Under the pieces are notes generated by a model. The model did not search any database, had not been told where the DNA came from, and worked only from the letters and a program-made list of their open reading frames with translations. 64,000 nt of DNA from Palsa-459 sp035937595 (GTDB lineage Bacteria; Actinomycetota; Acidimicrobiia; Acidimicrobiales; RAAP-2): positions 5,847 through 69,846 of the forward strand of contig DASZHS010000051.1 in assembly GCA_035937595.1 (NCBI GenBank), given 5' to 3'. The position numbers were made by a program, and so were the translations under genes. How positions within the stretch are numbered: position 1 is the first letter of the stretch; each line of letters opens with the position of its first letter. Below, piece after piece: positions 16,354 through 25,480 of the stretch.

Positions 16354-18239
16354 AGCGTGTACATGCTCCTTACGACCTCGTCGACGGACGTGATGTCCTG
16401 CGCGACGAGGCTGATGGCCTCCTGGCGCAGGGTTCTCATGCCTTGCTTCTTTGCGAGATTGCGAAGCTCCTCCTGGGTCGCCCAGCCCACGATGAGCCGC
16501 TTGATCTCCGGGGTCATGTGCAGCAGCTCGTAGACCCCGATGCGCTCCTTGAAGCCGGTCCCACCACAGAAGTTGCAACCCGTCCCGTGGTAGAAGATCT
16601 CCTTCTCGGGCGGGCCGCCACTCTCCTCGTAGAACATCCGCTCCTCGTTGGTGAGCGTGTAGGTCGTCTTGCACGACGGGCAGATCCGGCGCACGAGGCG
16701 CTGGGCGACGACCGCGAGCACCGACGACGCGATGAGGAACGACTCGATCCCCATGTCCAAGAATCGGTGCAGCCCGGACACCGAGTCCGTCGCGTGCATG
16801 GACGAGATGACGAAGTGTCCCGTCAGCGCGGACTGGGTGGCGACACGGGCAGTCTCGACGTCTCGGATCTCTCCCACCAAGATGACGTCGGGGTCCTGGC
16901 GAAGGATGGACTTCAGCCCGGTGGCGAAGGTGATGCCCGCCTGCTCGTTCGTCTGGATCTGGTTGATCGACGGGAAGACGTACTCGACCGGGTCCTCGAT
17001 GGTCATCACGTTGAGGGTCGGGTTGCTGACCTCGCTCAACGTCGCGTAGAGCGTCGTCGTCTTCCCGCTGCCCGTCGGACCCGCGCAGAGCATCATCCCG
17101 AACGGCGCCCGGACGATCTTCGAGTACATCGCGTGGGTGTCGGGGGGCATGCCGAGGTCGCCGAGGCGGAACAGCGAACGTGACTTGTCGAGCACGCGGA
17201 GCACGCAGCTCTCTCCGGCGATCGTGGCCACGGTGGCGACGCGGACGTCGACGGCGGTCCCGTCGATCGTCGTCGTGAGCTGTCCGTCCTGGGGACGACG
17301 GCGCTCGACGATGTTCATGCCCGCCATGATCTTGATCCGGCTCACGAGCCCGGGTCCCATGACGTCGGGCAGCGTGAGCACCTCCTTCAGGGCGCCGTCC
17401 ACTCGGAACCGGATGCGCACGCCGCCGTCTCCGGGCTCGATGTGCACGTCGGAGGCGCGGTCGCGGATCGCCTGGGTGAGGATCCGGTCGACGAGCTGGA
17501 CGACGGGTGCGTCGTCGGACATGAGGTCGGCATCCGGCTGCTCGCCGGCGGTCCGCTTCCTCGTGCCTTCCACCGACACGAAGGCCGCGATGAGGTTGTC
17601 GACGCCCCCGATCGCCCGGTAGTTGCTGTCGATCGCCCAGCGGATGTCGCTCATCGGGGCGATCATCATGCGCACCGGGCGTCCGGCCGTCTTTGCGAGC
17701 AGGTCCCTCAGCTCTTCGCTCGGCTCCGCCGCGGCGACGTCGAGGCCCTGCTCGCTCACCCGGATCGGAACGGCGTGCTGCTCGCGCGCGAGCTCCTCGG
17801 GAACGAGTGCCAGGGCGTCCGCCTCCACGTTCTCCCGACGCAGGTTCGAGACCGGCACGCCGAGGAACTCCGAGAGCGTGTCGACGAGATCGCGGTCGTC
17901 GAGGAACCCGAGCGCCACGAGGATCTCGCCGATCTTTCCGCCGGACTCCCGCTGCTGTGCGAGGCCCTGCTCGAGCTGGGCCTCCGTCACCAGGTCGCGC
18001 TCGATGAGCAGGTTGCCCAGTCGACCACGGGACACACCTGCGAGCTTCTCTGGCGAGGCGACGATGGGATGCCCGTTCGACGCACCGAGGTCTGCGACGT
18101 CCGGCGTGCGCTCGTCGACGGCAACCGCGGTCGACGCGACGGCGCCAACCGGGCCCGGCGACGCGGGTGCGGCGACGGCACCCACCGCCTCTTCGTTCCG
18201 AGAGCTCTCCTGCTTACTGCGCTTGAACGGCACGGTCAC
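16350..18239 (-). CDS. pilB: Type IV pilus extension ATPase PilB with MshEN-type N-terminus
   Basis: The 629-residue protein has a low-complexity Ala/Val head (1-65), then an MshEN/GSPII-E N-domain (about 72-205) with the RLGNLLIERDLVTEAQLEQG pattern. In this family that domain binds cyclic di-GMP. The ATPase domain has Walker A GPTGSGKTTT (387-396), an Asp box, Walker B ILVGEIRD (453-460), a His box and the zinc tetracysteine CPSC/CNFC (520-523, 555-558). It powers pilin polymerisation. Start: GTG 18239, although GTG 18233 has better GAGG spacing. First gene of the pilB-C-W-giant-X operon. The many c-di-GMP genes at 24-32 kb fit regulation through the N-domain (inference). Confidence 0.95.
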   Translation of the reverse strand: MTVPFKRSKQESSRNEEAVGAVAAPASPGPVGAVASTAVAVDERTPDVADLGASNGHPIVASPEKLAGVSRGRLGNLLIERDLVTEAQLEQGLAQQRESGGKIGEILVALGFLDDRDLVDTLSEFLGVPVSNLRRENVEADALALVPEELAREQHAVPIRVSEQGLDVAAAEPSEELRDLLAKTAGRPVRMMIAPMSDIRWAIDSNYRAIGGVDNLIAAFVSVEGTRKRTAGEQPDADLMSDDAPVVQLVDRILTQAIRDRASDVHIEPGDGGVRIRFRVDGALKEVLTLPDVMGPGLVSRIKIMAGMNIVERRRPQDGQLTTTIDGTAVDVRVATVATIAGESCVLRVLDKSRSLFRLGDLGMPPDTHAMYSKIVRAPFGMMLCAGPTGSGKTTTLYATLSEVSNPTLNVMTIEDPVEYVFPSINQIQTNEQAGITFATGLKSILRQDPDVILVGEIRDVETARVATQSALTGHFVISSMHATDSVSGLHRFLDMGIESFLIASSVLAVVAQRLVRRICPSCKTTYTLTNEERMFYEESGGPPEKEIFYHGTGCNFCGGTGFKERIGVYELLHMTPEIKRLIVGWATQEELRNLAKKQGMRTLRQEAISLVAQDITSVDEVVRSMYTL

Positions 18240-18626
18240 CTCGACTGAAGTTCGACTTATCGGAGGACATTCTTACACACTGTTTTGGACATTTACCATG
18301 GTCTGTTGCGACTTTTTTGACCTTCGGATACCGCAGTAGGCACACGGCAAAATGATTGGCCCTCACGGCCAATCTGCATCGCCCTGTGGACACATTGCAT
18401 ACCGCAAACATCGGTTTGTCATTGTGGCCTTGTGCCTCGAGCGATTGGTTCGTCGTTGCGCTTCGCTCGGACTGTGCTCTCTCACACCTCCGTTTCACAC
18501 TCCTGTCGGTCGGTGGACGCTCCGGCTCGCTGCGCCCGTTGGAGGACGTCGACGACGCGCCCCGGATGGTCAGGGCTCGGTCGATCCGCCCTGCCGGCGT
18601 GCGAGCACGTCCACGTCGCACATCAA
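18240..18626. other. Intergenic region upstream of pilB
   Basis: These 387 bp have no supported gene. They must hold the pilB operon promoter (minus strand). The part next to pilB (about 18240-18360) is clearly AT-richer than the surroundings, with a TAAGAAT stretch, but no convincing -35/-10 pair. A 7-bp inverted repeat, ATTGGCC-N5-GGCCAAT at 18355-18373 followed on the minus strand by CATTTTG, may be the terminator of the upstream secreted-protein gene. Confidence 0.5.
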
Positions 18627-19868
18627 TCACGCACCTCGCTCGATCAGCGAGTCGTACACGTCCCCGCCGATCACTTCGAAGCCGACGGGCTTGCACGAGA
18701 GGAACGAGGCACACGAGACGCCGTTGAAGCCATCTCGAGCGCTCGGGTTGGCGCTGACCGAGGCGGCCCAGCGCTTGCCGGTCCAGTGCTCGACCAGGGT
18801 GCGGCTCGACGCGCCGGCCTGGACGCTGCCGACGGCCTCGCAGAACTTGGTGCGAGGACACGTGACGCCCCAGAGCGTGCTGAGCGCGTTCGGGCTGGCG
18901 GTCGCGACGGTGGCCCATGTGCGACCGTTCCATCTCTCTGCCAGCGTCTTCGTCGACGCGCCGCTCACCTGGTTGCCGACCGCCTCGCAGAACGACGTCG
19001 ATGCACAGGCGACGCTGTTGAGGAGGTCCATCGCCCCCGGGTCGCGACTCGCGGCGACCTTCCAGCTGGCGCCGTTCCAGCGCTCGACCAGGGTGCGCGT
19101 GAGACCCCTCGACACCCACTCGCCGACGGCGACGCAGAACGACGGCGACACGCACGCCGCTCCCAGCAGATCGTTGTTGGCGGCACCGAGGCTGCGCGAT
19201 GTCGACGGACTCCAGCGACGGCCGTTCCACCGCTCAATGTAGGTGCGGTGCACGCCGCCCACGACCTCGTCACCGACCGCCATGCAGAACCTCGTCGACG
19301 CGCACGACACCGCGTTGAGCGAGTCGGTCGAAGCGAGATCGGTGCTCGGCGTCACGGACCAGGCGCGTCCGTCCCAGCTCTCGATGAGGGACTTCTGTGA
19401 GGAGCCCTCACCCTGGGCTCCGACAGCCATGCAGAACGACGAGCTCGTGCACGACACGCCGTCGAGGAAGTTTGACGTGAGCGAAGGGCTGACACTCGGT
19501 GACGTCGACCAGCGTGCGCCGTTCCAGCGCTCCACGAGCGTCTTGTCGACGGCCGCGGTGACGTAGAAGCCGACGGACATGCAGAAGCTCGACGACGGGC
19601 ACGACACGCCGCGCAGCGCGTTCTCCGTCGAGCTCGGGTTGGTGCTCGCATCGACACGGAAGGCGACCTGACCGGTGCTATGCGGCGTCGCGGACGCGCC
19701 GGCTGTTGGTGCCTGCACGGTGGTCGTGACGAAGGAACCTGCGACGACGACGGCGCACACAGCTGCGGCGACGCTGACGCGAGGATGGTGCATCGTCACG
19801 CTGCGGCGCCGTTCGGAGGTGGTCGCGACATCGGAGGTGTTGCTGATCCGATGGCCGTTGCTGAACAT
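18627..19868 (-). CDS. Secreted protein with seven SFC-AVG repeats (propeller-like)
   Basis: The 413-residue protein has an N-terminal signal region; the basic stretch and hydrophobic VSVAAAVCAVVVAGSFV lie near residues 26-48. Seven repeats of about 45 residues follow, each built as GVSC-x4-SFCMAVG-x8-TLVERWNGxxW. Every repeat carries a Cys pair, WNG and Trp, as in bacterial beta-propeller-like exoproteins of actinobacteria. No catalytic motif is visible. ATG 19868 (GTGAGG upstream) is preferred; GTG 19883 and ATG at residue 26 are alternatives. It sits between the pilus operon and a response regulator and diverges from the latter. A related repeat lipoprotein is at 41825-42844. Role unknown; a surface or matrix function is only a guess. 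Confidence 0.8.
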   Translation of the reverse strand: MFSNGHRISNTSDVATTSERRRSVTMHHPRVSVAAAVCAVVVAGSFVTTTVQAPTAGASATPHSTGQVAFRVDASTNPSSTENALRGVSCPSSSFCMSVGFYVTAAVDKTLVERWNGARWSTSPSVSPSLTSNFLDGVSCTSSSFCMAVGAQGEGSSQKSLIESWDGRAWSVTPSTDLASTDSLNAVSCASTRFCMAVGDEVVGGVHRTYIERWNGRRWSPSTSRSLGAANNDLLGAACVSPSFCVAVGEWVSRGLTRTLVERWNGASWKVAASRDPGAMDLLNSVACASTSFCEAVGNQVSGASTKTLAERWNGRTWATVATASPNALSTLWGVTCPRTKFCEAVGSVQAGASSRTLVEHWTGKRWAASVSANPSARDGFNGVSCASFLSCKPVGFEVIGGDVYDSLIERGA

Positions 19869-19943
19869 GCGCAACAACCTCACAGTCGAACGTCACGCCA
19901 TTGTCGACGCCATCACAACTGCACCCCAATTCATGCGCAGGTA

Positions 19944-19957
19944 GCGAGAAATCTCGC
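19944..19957. promoter_or_regulatory. Perfect dyad between divergent genes
   Basis: GCGAGA-AA-TCTCGC is a perfect 6-bp inverted repeat in the 270-bp gap between the secreted-protein gene (leftward) and the response regulator (rightward). CCCAAT at 925-930 and ATTGGG at 960-965 (of the 19,xxx block) flank it as a wider inverted pair. The position suits an operator for one or both promoters; the binding protein is unknown. Confidence 0.4.
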
Positions 19958-20140
19958 CCATTGGGTCTGTTCACACGGCATGCTTTCCGCATGGCACAGA
20001 TCACCTCCAATGATTCCGTCTCCGTGCTCGAGCCCGAGCGCACCGCAGAGCACCGTGGTGCGCGTGCACCACGTCACGACGCCCTGGCGCTTGTAACCTC
20101 AACGCGTGGACTACGAACGCCGAGGTGGGACGCCAAGCCA

Positions 20141-20890
20141 ATGACAAGGGTCCTGATCGTTGAAGACGACGCGGAGATGGTGTCGATGCTGCGCAGCTAC
20201 CTCTCGGCTGAGGGCTACGACGTCGACGTCGCCGCGAACTGCGCCGGTGCGCTCGAGAGCGCGTCGGCCACCGCACCGGACCTCGTCCTCCTCGACATCG
20301 TCCTCGGCAAGGAGGACGGACGCGACGTGTTCCGCGAGTTGCGGCTCATGAGCGACGTGCCGACGATCTTCCTCACCGGTCGCGGGCTCGAGACGGACCG
20401 CATCGCGGGGCTGAAGATGGGTGCCGACGACTACATGGTGAAGCCGTTCTCGCTCGCAGAGGTCTCTGCGCGCATCGAGTCGGTGCTCCGTCGCACGTCG
20501 GGCGGCAACGGTCAACGCGACCCCGATGAGCCGTCGATGAACTTCGGACCGCTCCAGATCAACGAGCTCACGCACGAGGTGCGGCTCGATGGCGAGCTCG
20601 TGGAGCTGACGTCGAAGGAGTTCGCGCTCCTCGCCTTCCTGGCGGCCTCGCCGCGACGCGTCTACTCGCGTGAGCAGCTGCTCGAGAACGTGTGGCTCTC
20701 CTCCCCGGAGTGGCAGGGCGGCGCCACGGTGACCGAGCACATTCGGCGGCTTCGCTCCAAGATCGAGGTCGACCCGGACCGTCCCCGCTGGATCACCACG
20801 GTCCGCGGCGTCGGCTACCGCTTCGAGCCTGCGCCGGCGGACCTCGTGCCCAGCGTCGACGACGCCGAGGGCGGCGCGTCCCGGAACTGA
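20141..20890 (+). CDS. OmpR/PhoB-family response regulator
   Basis: The 249-residue two-domain regulator has a receiver with the acidic pair Asp9/Asp10, phospho-acceptor Asp52 (LVLLDIVLG), a TGR switch residue and Lys102 in MVKPF. A winged helix (about residues 130-225) follows, with ELTSKEFALLAFL, REQLLENVW and the TVTEHIRRLRSKIE recognition helix ending in RGVGYRF. The start at 20141 gives the standard MTRVLIVEDD N-terminus; longer in-frame starts add unrelated sequence. It faces the hybrid kinase gene (convergent, 37 bp apart) but has no adjacent dedicated kinase, so its partner is unknown. Confidence 0.93.
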   Translation: MTRVLIVEDDAEMVSMLRSYLSAEGYDVDVAANCAGALESASATAPDLVLLDIVLGKEDGRDVFRELRLMSDVPTIFLTGRGLETDRIAGLKMGADDYMVKPFSLAEVSARIESVLRRTSGGNGQRDPDEPSMNFGPLQINELTHEVRLDGELVELTSKEFALLAFLAASPRRVYSREQLLENVWLSSPEWQGGATVTEHIRRLRSKIEVDPDRPRWITTVRGVGYRFEPAPADLVPSVDDAEGGASRN

Positions 20891-20927
20891 CCCCGCCGCA
20901 GCACGTCTTGCCGGGCGGCGCCGGCGC

Positions 20928-23381
20928 TCAGCTGGTCGTCGTGGCGCGGTGGCGCCCGAGGAGCTCGGCGATGACGCCGATGAGCTCACTCGGTTTGAAC
21001 GGCTTTGCGAGGAAGACGCCGGTGCCCTCCGCCACCGACTCGACCACCGCCGAGTCGACGTTGCCCGACACCAGCACCACGAGGACGTCGGGGCGCTCGG
21101 CCTGCAGTGTGGCGGCGAGCTCGCCGCCGGACATCCCCAGCATCACGACGTCGCTCACGAGGAGGTCGATGGACCCCTCGAACGCGCGCGCGACGTCGAG
21201 CGCCTGCTCGCCGCTCTCGGTCTCGAGGACCTCGAAGCCGTTGTGACGAAGGATCCGTGCCAGGAGCTCACGGATGCCCGCTTCGTCCTCTGCGAGAAGG
21301 ATCGTGGCGGCGCCGACCGGGGCCGCGGGCGCCGCGGTGGGGGCGGCGTCGGCGGGCACCTCCCCGGCTGCCGGGAAGAGGATCTCGAACGTCGTGCCCA
21401 CTCCTCGCTCGCTGTGGACCTCGATCGACCCGCCACTCTCCACCACTACCCGGCGCGCGGCGGGGAGCCCGAGCCCGGTGCCCTTCGACGGGCCCTTGGT
21501 CGTGAAGAGCGGCTCGAAGCACCGCCGCAGGGTCTCCTCGTCCATGCCCGCGCCCGTGTCGGCGATCTCGATGCGCACGTAGTCCCCTGGCTCGAGCGCC
21601 CCGGCGGCGAGGGTCGTCGGCCCGATCGCGATGCGCAGCTCGCCGCCGTCGTCCATGGCGTCTCGAGCGTTCGTGGCGAGGTTCATCACCATCTGCTCGA
21701 ACTGGTCCACGTCCGCCCTGATCGCGGGCGTCGTTGCGTCGAGGGACAGCGTGAGCGCCACCTCGGCGCCGAGGATCCGGTCGAGCACCTCGGACAGCTC
21801 GCGCACCGACGCGACCGGTGAGAAGACGGCCGGCGCGGGCAGCTTGGTCCGTCCCATGGTCAACAGCTTCCCGGTGAGCGTCGACGCCCGCGTCGTGGTG
21901 GTCTGGATGTCCCGCGCGAGCTGTGCGGCGCGGCCGTCGTCCCCTGCCTCGAGCTTCAGCAGCTCCGCGTAGCCGGCGATCAGCGTGAGCAGGTTGTTGA
22001 AGTCGTGCGCCACGCTGCTCGACAGCTGTCCGATCACGTCCATCCGTTGGGCGTGTCGCAGCTCCTCCATGAGCTGGCGGTGGTCCGTCACGTCCTCGAC
22101 GACCGTCAGCAGGCTGCCGCGGCGACCGTGGGCGGGGGACACGAGCGCCACGGAGGCCGCGAGCTCACGGCGACGCCCCCCGAGCTCCACGCCGGAGAGG
22201 TCGTGCGCGCTCACCGTCTCCCCTGAGGCGGCCGCGGCCCAGAGGGCTCGGAGTGGCACCCGCGCGGCGTCGGGAAACGCGGGCGACGCGGCGTCGCCAT
22301 GCTCGACGCGCAGGTCGGCCGCGGGCCACCCGAAGAGGTCGGCCGCCGCGCGGTTCCACCACTCGATGCCGCCGTCGAGATCCGTCTCCACGATCCCGAT
22401 GGGTGCCGTGTCGACGAGCACCCTCAGTCGCTCCTCGCTGCGTTGGATCGTCTGGTGCATCTCGGTGGCGTCGAGCGCCGACGAGGCCGTCTGTGCCAGG
22501 AGCGACGCCACCTCGACGTCGTCATCGCTGAACGTCACCTCTGGACTCCGTCGGACGCAGATCGAGCCCCTCGTCGCACCGCGCTGCTCGAGCAGGGGTG
22601 CGACCAGCCAGTCGCCGTCGCGCAGCGCGACCGTGCTCACGCCGGCGGAGGAGGGAAGGGCGACGTCCGCCCCTTCGGGATCGGAGAGACGAGAGCCGTC
22701 ACCGCGTCGGGCGGCGACCTGCAGCGGCGCACCTGGCCCGCGGTCGAGGGTGACCACGGCCTCGTCGGCATCGAACACGCTCCGGGCCCTCGGTGCGATC
22801 GCGGCCACGACGTCGCGCTCTCGTTGGATCCCCGCCACCGCGATCGAAGCGGCGATCAGCTGGTGCAGCTGGCTTGCGAGCCGCTGGGATCGGCGCGCGG
22901 CATCCCGTGCGCGACGCTGCAGGAGCTCGCGGCCGACCGAGGTGCCCACGAGCCGTCCCACGTCCGCGACGGCGTCCGCCGCATCGGCGTCCAGCACCCG
23001 GCCCGGCGTGGTCACGACGCAGGTGATCGTGCCGATCGCGTCGTCGCCGTCCAGGACGCACGCGACGACGCACGAGGTCGCCCCATCCTGGTCGGCACGC
23101 CAGACCTCACGCCTCGCGCTCGCAAGGACACGCGCGCGGACCTCCTCGAGGTCTGCGACGCGCAGGGTGAGGTCGGGAGCGTCGCGGGGCGCCGTCGCGA
23201 CGTGATCGAGGCCGCTCGCGTCCACGAGCCTGATCTCGCTGCCGTCGAGCAGGGTGGGGACGAGCGCGTCGACGAGGCGTCGGAGCCGCACGGAGGTCTC
23301 CCCGGCCGGCGCCAGCGCCACCACCGCCGCGGCGCGGACGTCGCTTCCGAACGACGGGACGGGTGTCGGGGCCGGCGCCAC
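20928..23381 (-). CDS. Hybrid histidine kinase: GAF-GAF-PAS-HisKA-HATPase-REC
   Basis: The 817-residue protein has no membrane segment. Two GAF-like domains (about 30-155 and 165-308) and a PAS domain (312-435) precede the dimerisation helix with His459 (SSSVAHDFNNLL). The ATPase follows with an N-box (NLATNARDAM), DTGAGM and GTGLGL, then a C-terminal receiver with acidic EDE, Asp744 (LVSDVVM) and Lys793. The layout is that of soluble hybrid kinases with a CheY-like tail. GTG 23381 shares one base with the pilD stop, so it is co-translated with the prepilin peptidase. This context suggests a role in pilus or surface control (inference). Ends convergent with the response regulator. Confidence 0.88.
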   Translation of the reverse strand: MAPAPTPVPSFGSDVRAAAVVALAPAGETSVRLRRLVDALVPTLLDGSEIRLVDASGLDHVATAPRDAPDLTLRVADLEEVRARVLASARREVWRADQDGATSCVVACVLDGDDAIGTITCVVTTPGRVLDADAADAVADVGRLVGTSVGRELLQRRARDAARRSQRLASQLHQLIAASIAVAGIQRERDVVAAIAPRARSVFDADEAVVTLDRGPGAPLQVAARRGDGSRLSDPEGADVALPSSAGVSTVALRDGDWLVAPLLEQRGATRGSICVRRSPEVTFSDDDVEVASLLAQTASSALDATEMHQTIQRSEERLRVLVDTAPIGIVETDLDGGIEWWNRAAADLFGWPAADLRVEHGDAASPAFPDAARVPLRALWAAAASGETVSAHDLSGVELGGRRRELAASVALVSPAHGRRGSLLTVVEDVTDHRQLMEELRHAQRMDVIGQLSSSVAHDFNNLLTLIAGYAELLKLEAGDDGRAAQLARDIQTTTTRASTLTGKLLTMGRTKLPAPAVFSPVASVRELSEVLDRILGAEVALTLSLDATTPAIRADVDQFEQMVMNLATNARDAMDDGGELRIAIGPTTLAAGALEPGDYVRIEIADTGAGMDEETLRRCFEPLFTTKGPSKGTGLGLPAARRVVVESGGSIEVHSERGVGTTFEILFPAAGEVPADAAPTAAPAAPVGAATILLAEDEAGIRELLARILRHNGFEVLETESGEQALDVARAFEGSIDLLVSDVVMLGMSGGELAATLQAERPDVLVVLVSGNVDSAVVESVAEGTGVFLAKPFKPSELIGVIAELLGRHRATTTS

Positions 23382-24157
23382 TACACGCCCCGCAGGTGCA
23401 GGTGGAGCGTGGGATGCACGAAGATCGCGAGGGCCGCCCCGATCGCCAGGAACACGCCGTAGGGGATGGGCTGGTCTCGGCGCATCCTCTTGGCCGCGAT
23501 CAGCGTCAGGCCGACGACGGCACCGAGGACGTTCGCCGCGAAGAAGCCGAGGAGGACGGTCGTGACCCCCAGCCACCCGAGCCCGAGCCCGAGGACGAGC
23601 GCGAGCCGGACGTCGCCGAACCCCAGCAGCCGCTGGTCGAGCCGGTTGATCGCGTAGAACACGAGGAACCACCCCACCGAGCACGCCGCGGCGATCCACA
23701 GCGGTCGGTAGTCCCCCGTCCCGATCGCCGCAGCCAGCAGCAGCACGGCCACCATGCCGAGGAGCGGGTAGACGATCTTCCGCGGCAGGAGACGGAGCTC
23801 GAGGTCGATGCACGCGAGCGCGAAGAGCCCCGCGAGCAGGACGAGCAGCGCGGGGAGCGCGGCGTCGTAGCCGTAGCGCAGCGCCGCGCCCAAGAAGAGG
23901 AGGGACGTCGTCGCCTCGACGACGGGGTAGCGCACGGAGATCGGCCGTCCACACGAACGACACCGACCCCGCAGCGCGAGCCAGGAGATGACCGGCACGT
24001 TGTCGCGGTTCAGGATCGGCGTGCCGCAATCGGGACAGGCGGAACCGGGCGACACGATCGACTCGTCCCTCGGCACGCGGTAGATCACGACGTTGAGGAA
24101 TGAGCCGACCGCCAGGCCGAGGAGCGCGCAGAACGCGGCCAGCACCCCGAGCGGCAT
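23381..24157 (-). CDS. pilD: Prepilin peptidase / N-methyltransferase PilD (A24 family)
   Basis: The 258-residue polytopic protein has N-terminal GSFLNVVIYRVPR, the two zinc CxxC pairs (41-44 and 66-69), SVRYPVVE, and both catalytic aspartates: Asp118 in CIDLELRLLP and Asp182 in GFGD. It cleaves leader peptides after Gly and N-methylates the new N-terminus of the pilins and pseudopilins encoded at 0.5-15 kb. Length matches the family. It is separated from pilB by a two-component block but lies on the same strand. Its stop overlaps the start of the hybrid kinase. Confidence 0.95.
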   Translation of the reverse strand: MPLGVLAAFCALLGLAVGSFLNVVIYRVPRDESIVSPGSACPDCGTPILNRDNVPVISWLALRGRCRSCGRPISVRYPVVEATTSLLFLGAALRYGYDAALPALLVLLAGLFALACIDLELRLLPRKIVYPLLGMVAVLLLAAAIGTGDYRPLWIAAACSVGWFLVFYAINRLDQRLLGFGDVRLALVLGLGLGWLGVTTVLLGFFAANVLGAVVGLTLIAAKRMRRDQPIPYGVFLAIGAALAIFVHPTLHLHLRGV

Positions 24158-24225
24158 GACGCCTCGCTACCGATCCTGCTCACGGTCGGCGGACGCGCAA
24201 CTCTCGGTCCGTGTCGCCGACGTCG

Positions 24226-25047
24226 TCAGAGCGGCTTCCCCGAGAAGATCGCGTAGTCCTCGAGGAACCGGTCGATCGCCTCGACCTCGTGGGGAACGGA
24301 GAACAAGAAGCCCTGGCCGAGGTCGACGTCTTCGACCAGGAGCTGCAGCCGCTGGTCGTCGTCCTCCACGCCCTGGGCCACCGTGCGGACGTTGAGGGAC
24401 TTGCCGAGCTGGACGAGCTGGTGCACCCGAGCAGCATCGCCGGTCGTCGTCGAGAGTTCCGTGATGCAGGTGCGGTCGATCTTCACGACGTCGATGGGGA
24501 GCGCCGCGACGACGGCCTCCGCCTCGGGCCCGGCGCCGAAGTCGTCGATCGCGAGCTGCACACCGAGCCGCTTGAGCGCGTGCAACGCGGCAACCGCGTC
24601 GGCCGAGTTCGAGAGGGCGCGCTCGGAGAACTCGAGGACGAGGTGGCCTCGGTCGAACCGGCTCTCTTCGAGGCTCCGCTCCACGTCGCCAAGGAAGGCG
24701 GGGGACGCGAGCTGCCGGGACGACACGTTCACGGACACCGTGAAGCGGTGCCCTCTCGAGTGCCACGCTGCGCCCTGCCGACAGGCCGTGGAGAGGACCC
24801 ACGCGCCGACCGGGAGGATCGCGCCACTGGACTCGAGGACGGGGAGGAAGGCGTCCGGGCCGAGGACCCCGAGGCGCGGGTGCCGCCACCGCAGGAGCGC
24901 CTCGACGCCGACGAAGGCGTTGGACTGCAGGTCGATCGTGGGCTGGTAGAGGAGGAACAACTCGTCGTTCTCGATCGCGTGGTCGAGCTCTCGGCGCTGC
25001 CACTGCTCGTCGTGCGTCGCCCGGCTGCCGTCGCGCTCAGTCGCCAT
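24226..25047 (-). CDS. EAL-domain protein, probably impaired c-di-GMP phosphodiesterase
   Basis: The 273-residue protein is a lone EAL domain with no sensor or membrane part. Present are EALLRW (Glu49), Asn107, Glu139 (LEF), Asp168-Asp169 in DDFG and Lys189 (KID). The loop-6 segment reads DDFGAGPEA instead of DDFGTGYSS, and the usual AEGVE is AQGVE. Glu, shown in RocR-type enzymes to be the catalytic base, is therefore Gln225. It probably binds but poorly hydrolyses c-di-GMP. Stand-alone EAL genes occur near Rv1355c-like genes in mycobacteria (Rv1357c). Divergent from the GNAT-ThiF-nitroreductase gene. Confidence 0.87.
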   Translation of the reverse strand: MATERDGSRATHDEQWQRRELDHAIENDELFLLYQPTIDLQSNAFVGVEALLRWRHPRLGVLGPDAFLPVLESSGAILPVGAWVLSTACRQGAAWHSRGHRFTVSVNVSSRQLASPAFLGDVERSLEESRFDRGHLVLEFSERALSNSADAVAALHALKRLGVQLAIDDFGAGPEAEAVVAALPIDVVKIDRTCITELSTTTGDAARVHQLVQLGKSLNVRTVAQGVEDDDQRLQLLVEDVDLGQGFLFSVPHEVEAIDRFLEDYAIFSGKPL

Positions 25048-25480
25048 CGCTCATCGCTCCCAAGGGCACGCCGTCCACCGGAGCACGTCGCAGACAGCGC
25101 CTCTATGTCGATCGTACCATCGGTAACGAAAATTCCTCCCGGCGTCGAGCACGACACACTCTCGCAGGCGAGCGCCGCACCGGCCGACAACCGGCGACGT
25201 CGAACGAAGCGCTCGACGGTCGATCCGCGCGCGCTGGCACGCCGCGCGACGACCGTGCGCCACGCGCCGGCGGGCCGCGAGATCGACTCGCAGCGTGACG
25301 GTCCCGCGCCGTGACGTGACCATAGATCGCACGATTCCGGTGTCGGTGCGCGCCGGTGACGCGGTTGTCCACTCCCGGAGGTTCCACCGATTTTCTCAGG
25401 TGGTGCACTAGTTTTTCACTCAGTCCGAGCGGTCTCCCGAGTGCGCATCGGGATTGAGAGCATGGGTGGTCACCTCAACA
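25048..25480. other. Divergent promoter region, no gene seen
   Basis: These 433 bp lie between the leftward EAL gene and the rightward Rv1355c-family gene. An AT-richer patch at about 25100-25140 faces the EAL gene. A second patch at about 25390-25420 (GTTTTTCACTC) faces the other gene, with a CCACC-N10-GGTGG dyad just before it. No promoter could be assigned with confidence. Confidence 0.45.

Noticed and set aside
15115..16533. Rightward frame opposite pilC
   Set aside because: The His/Asp/Arg-rich product has no known domain and the opposite strand clearly encodes PilC.
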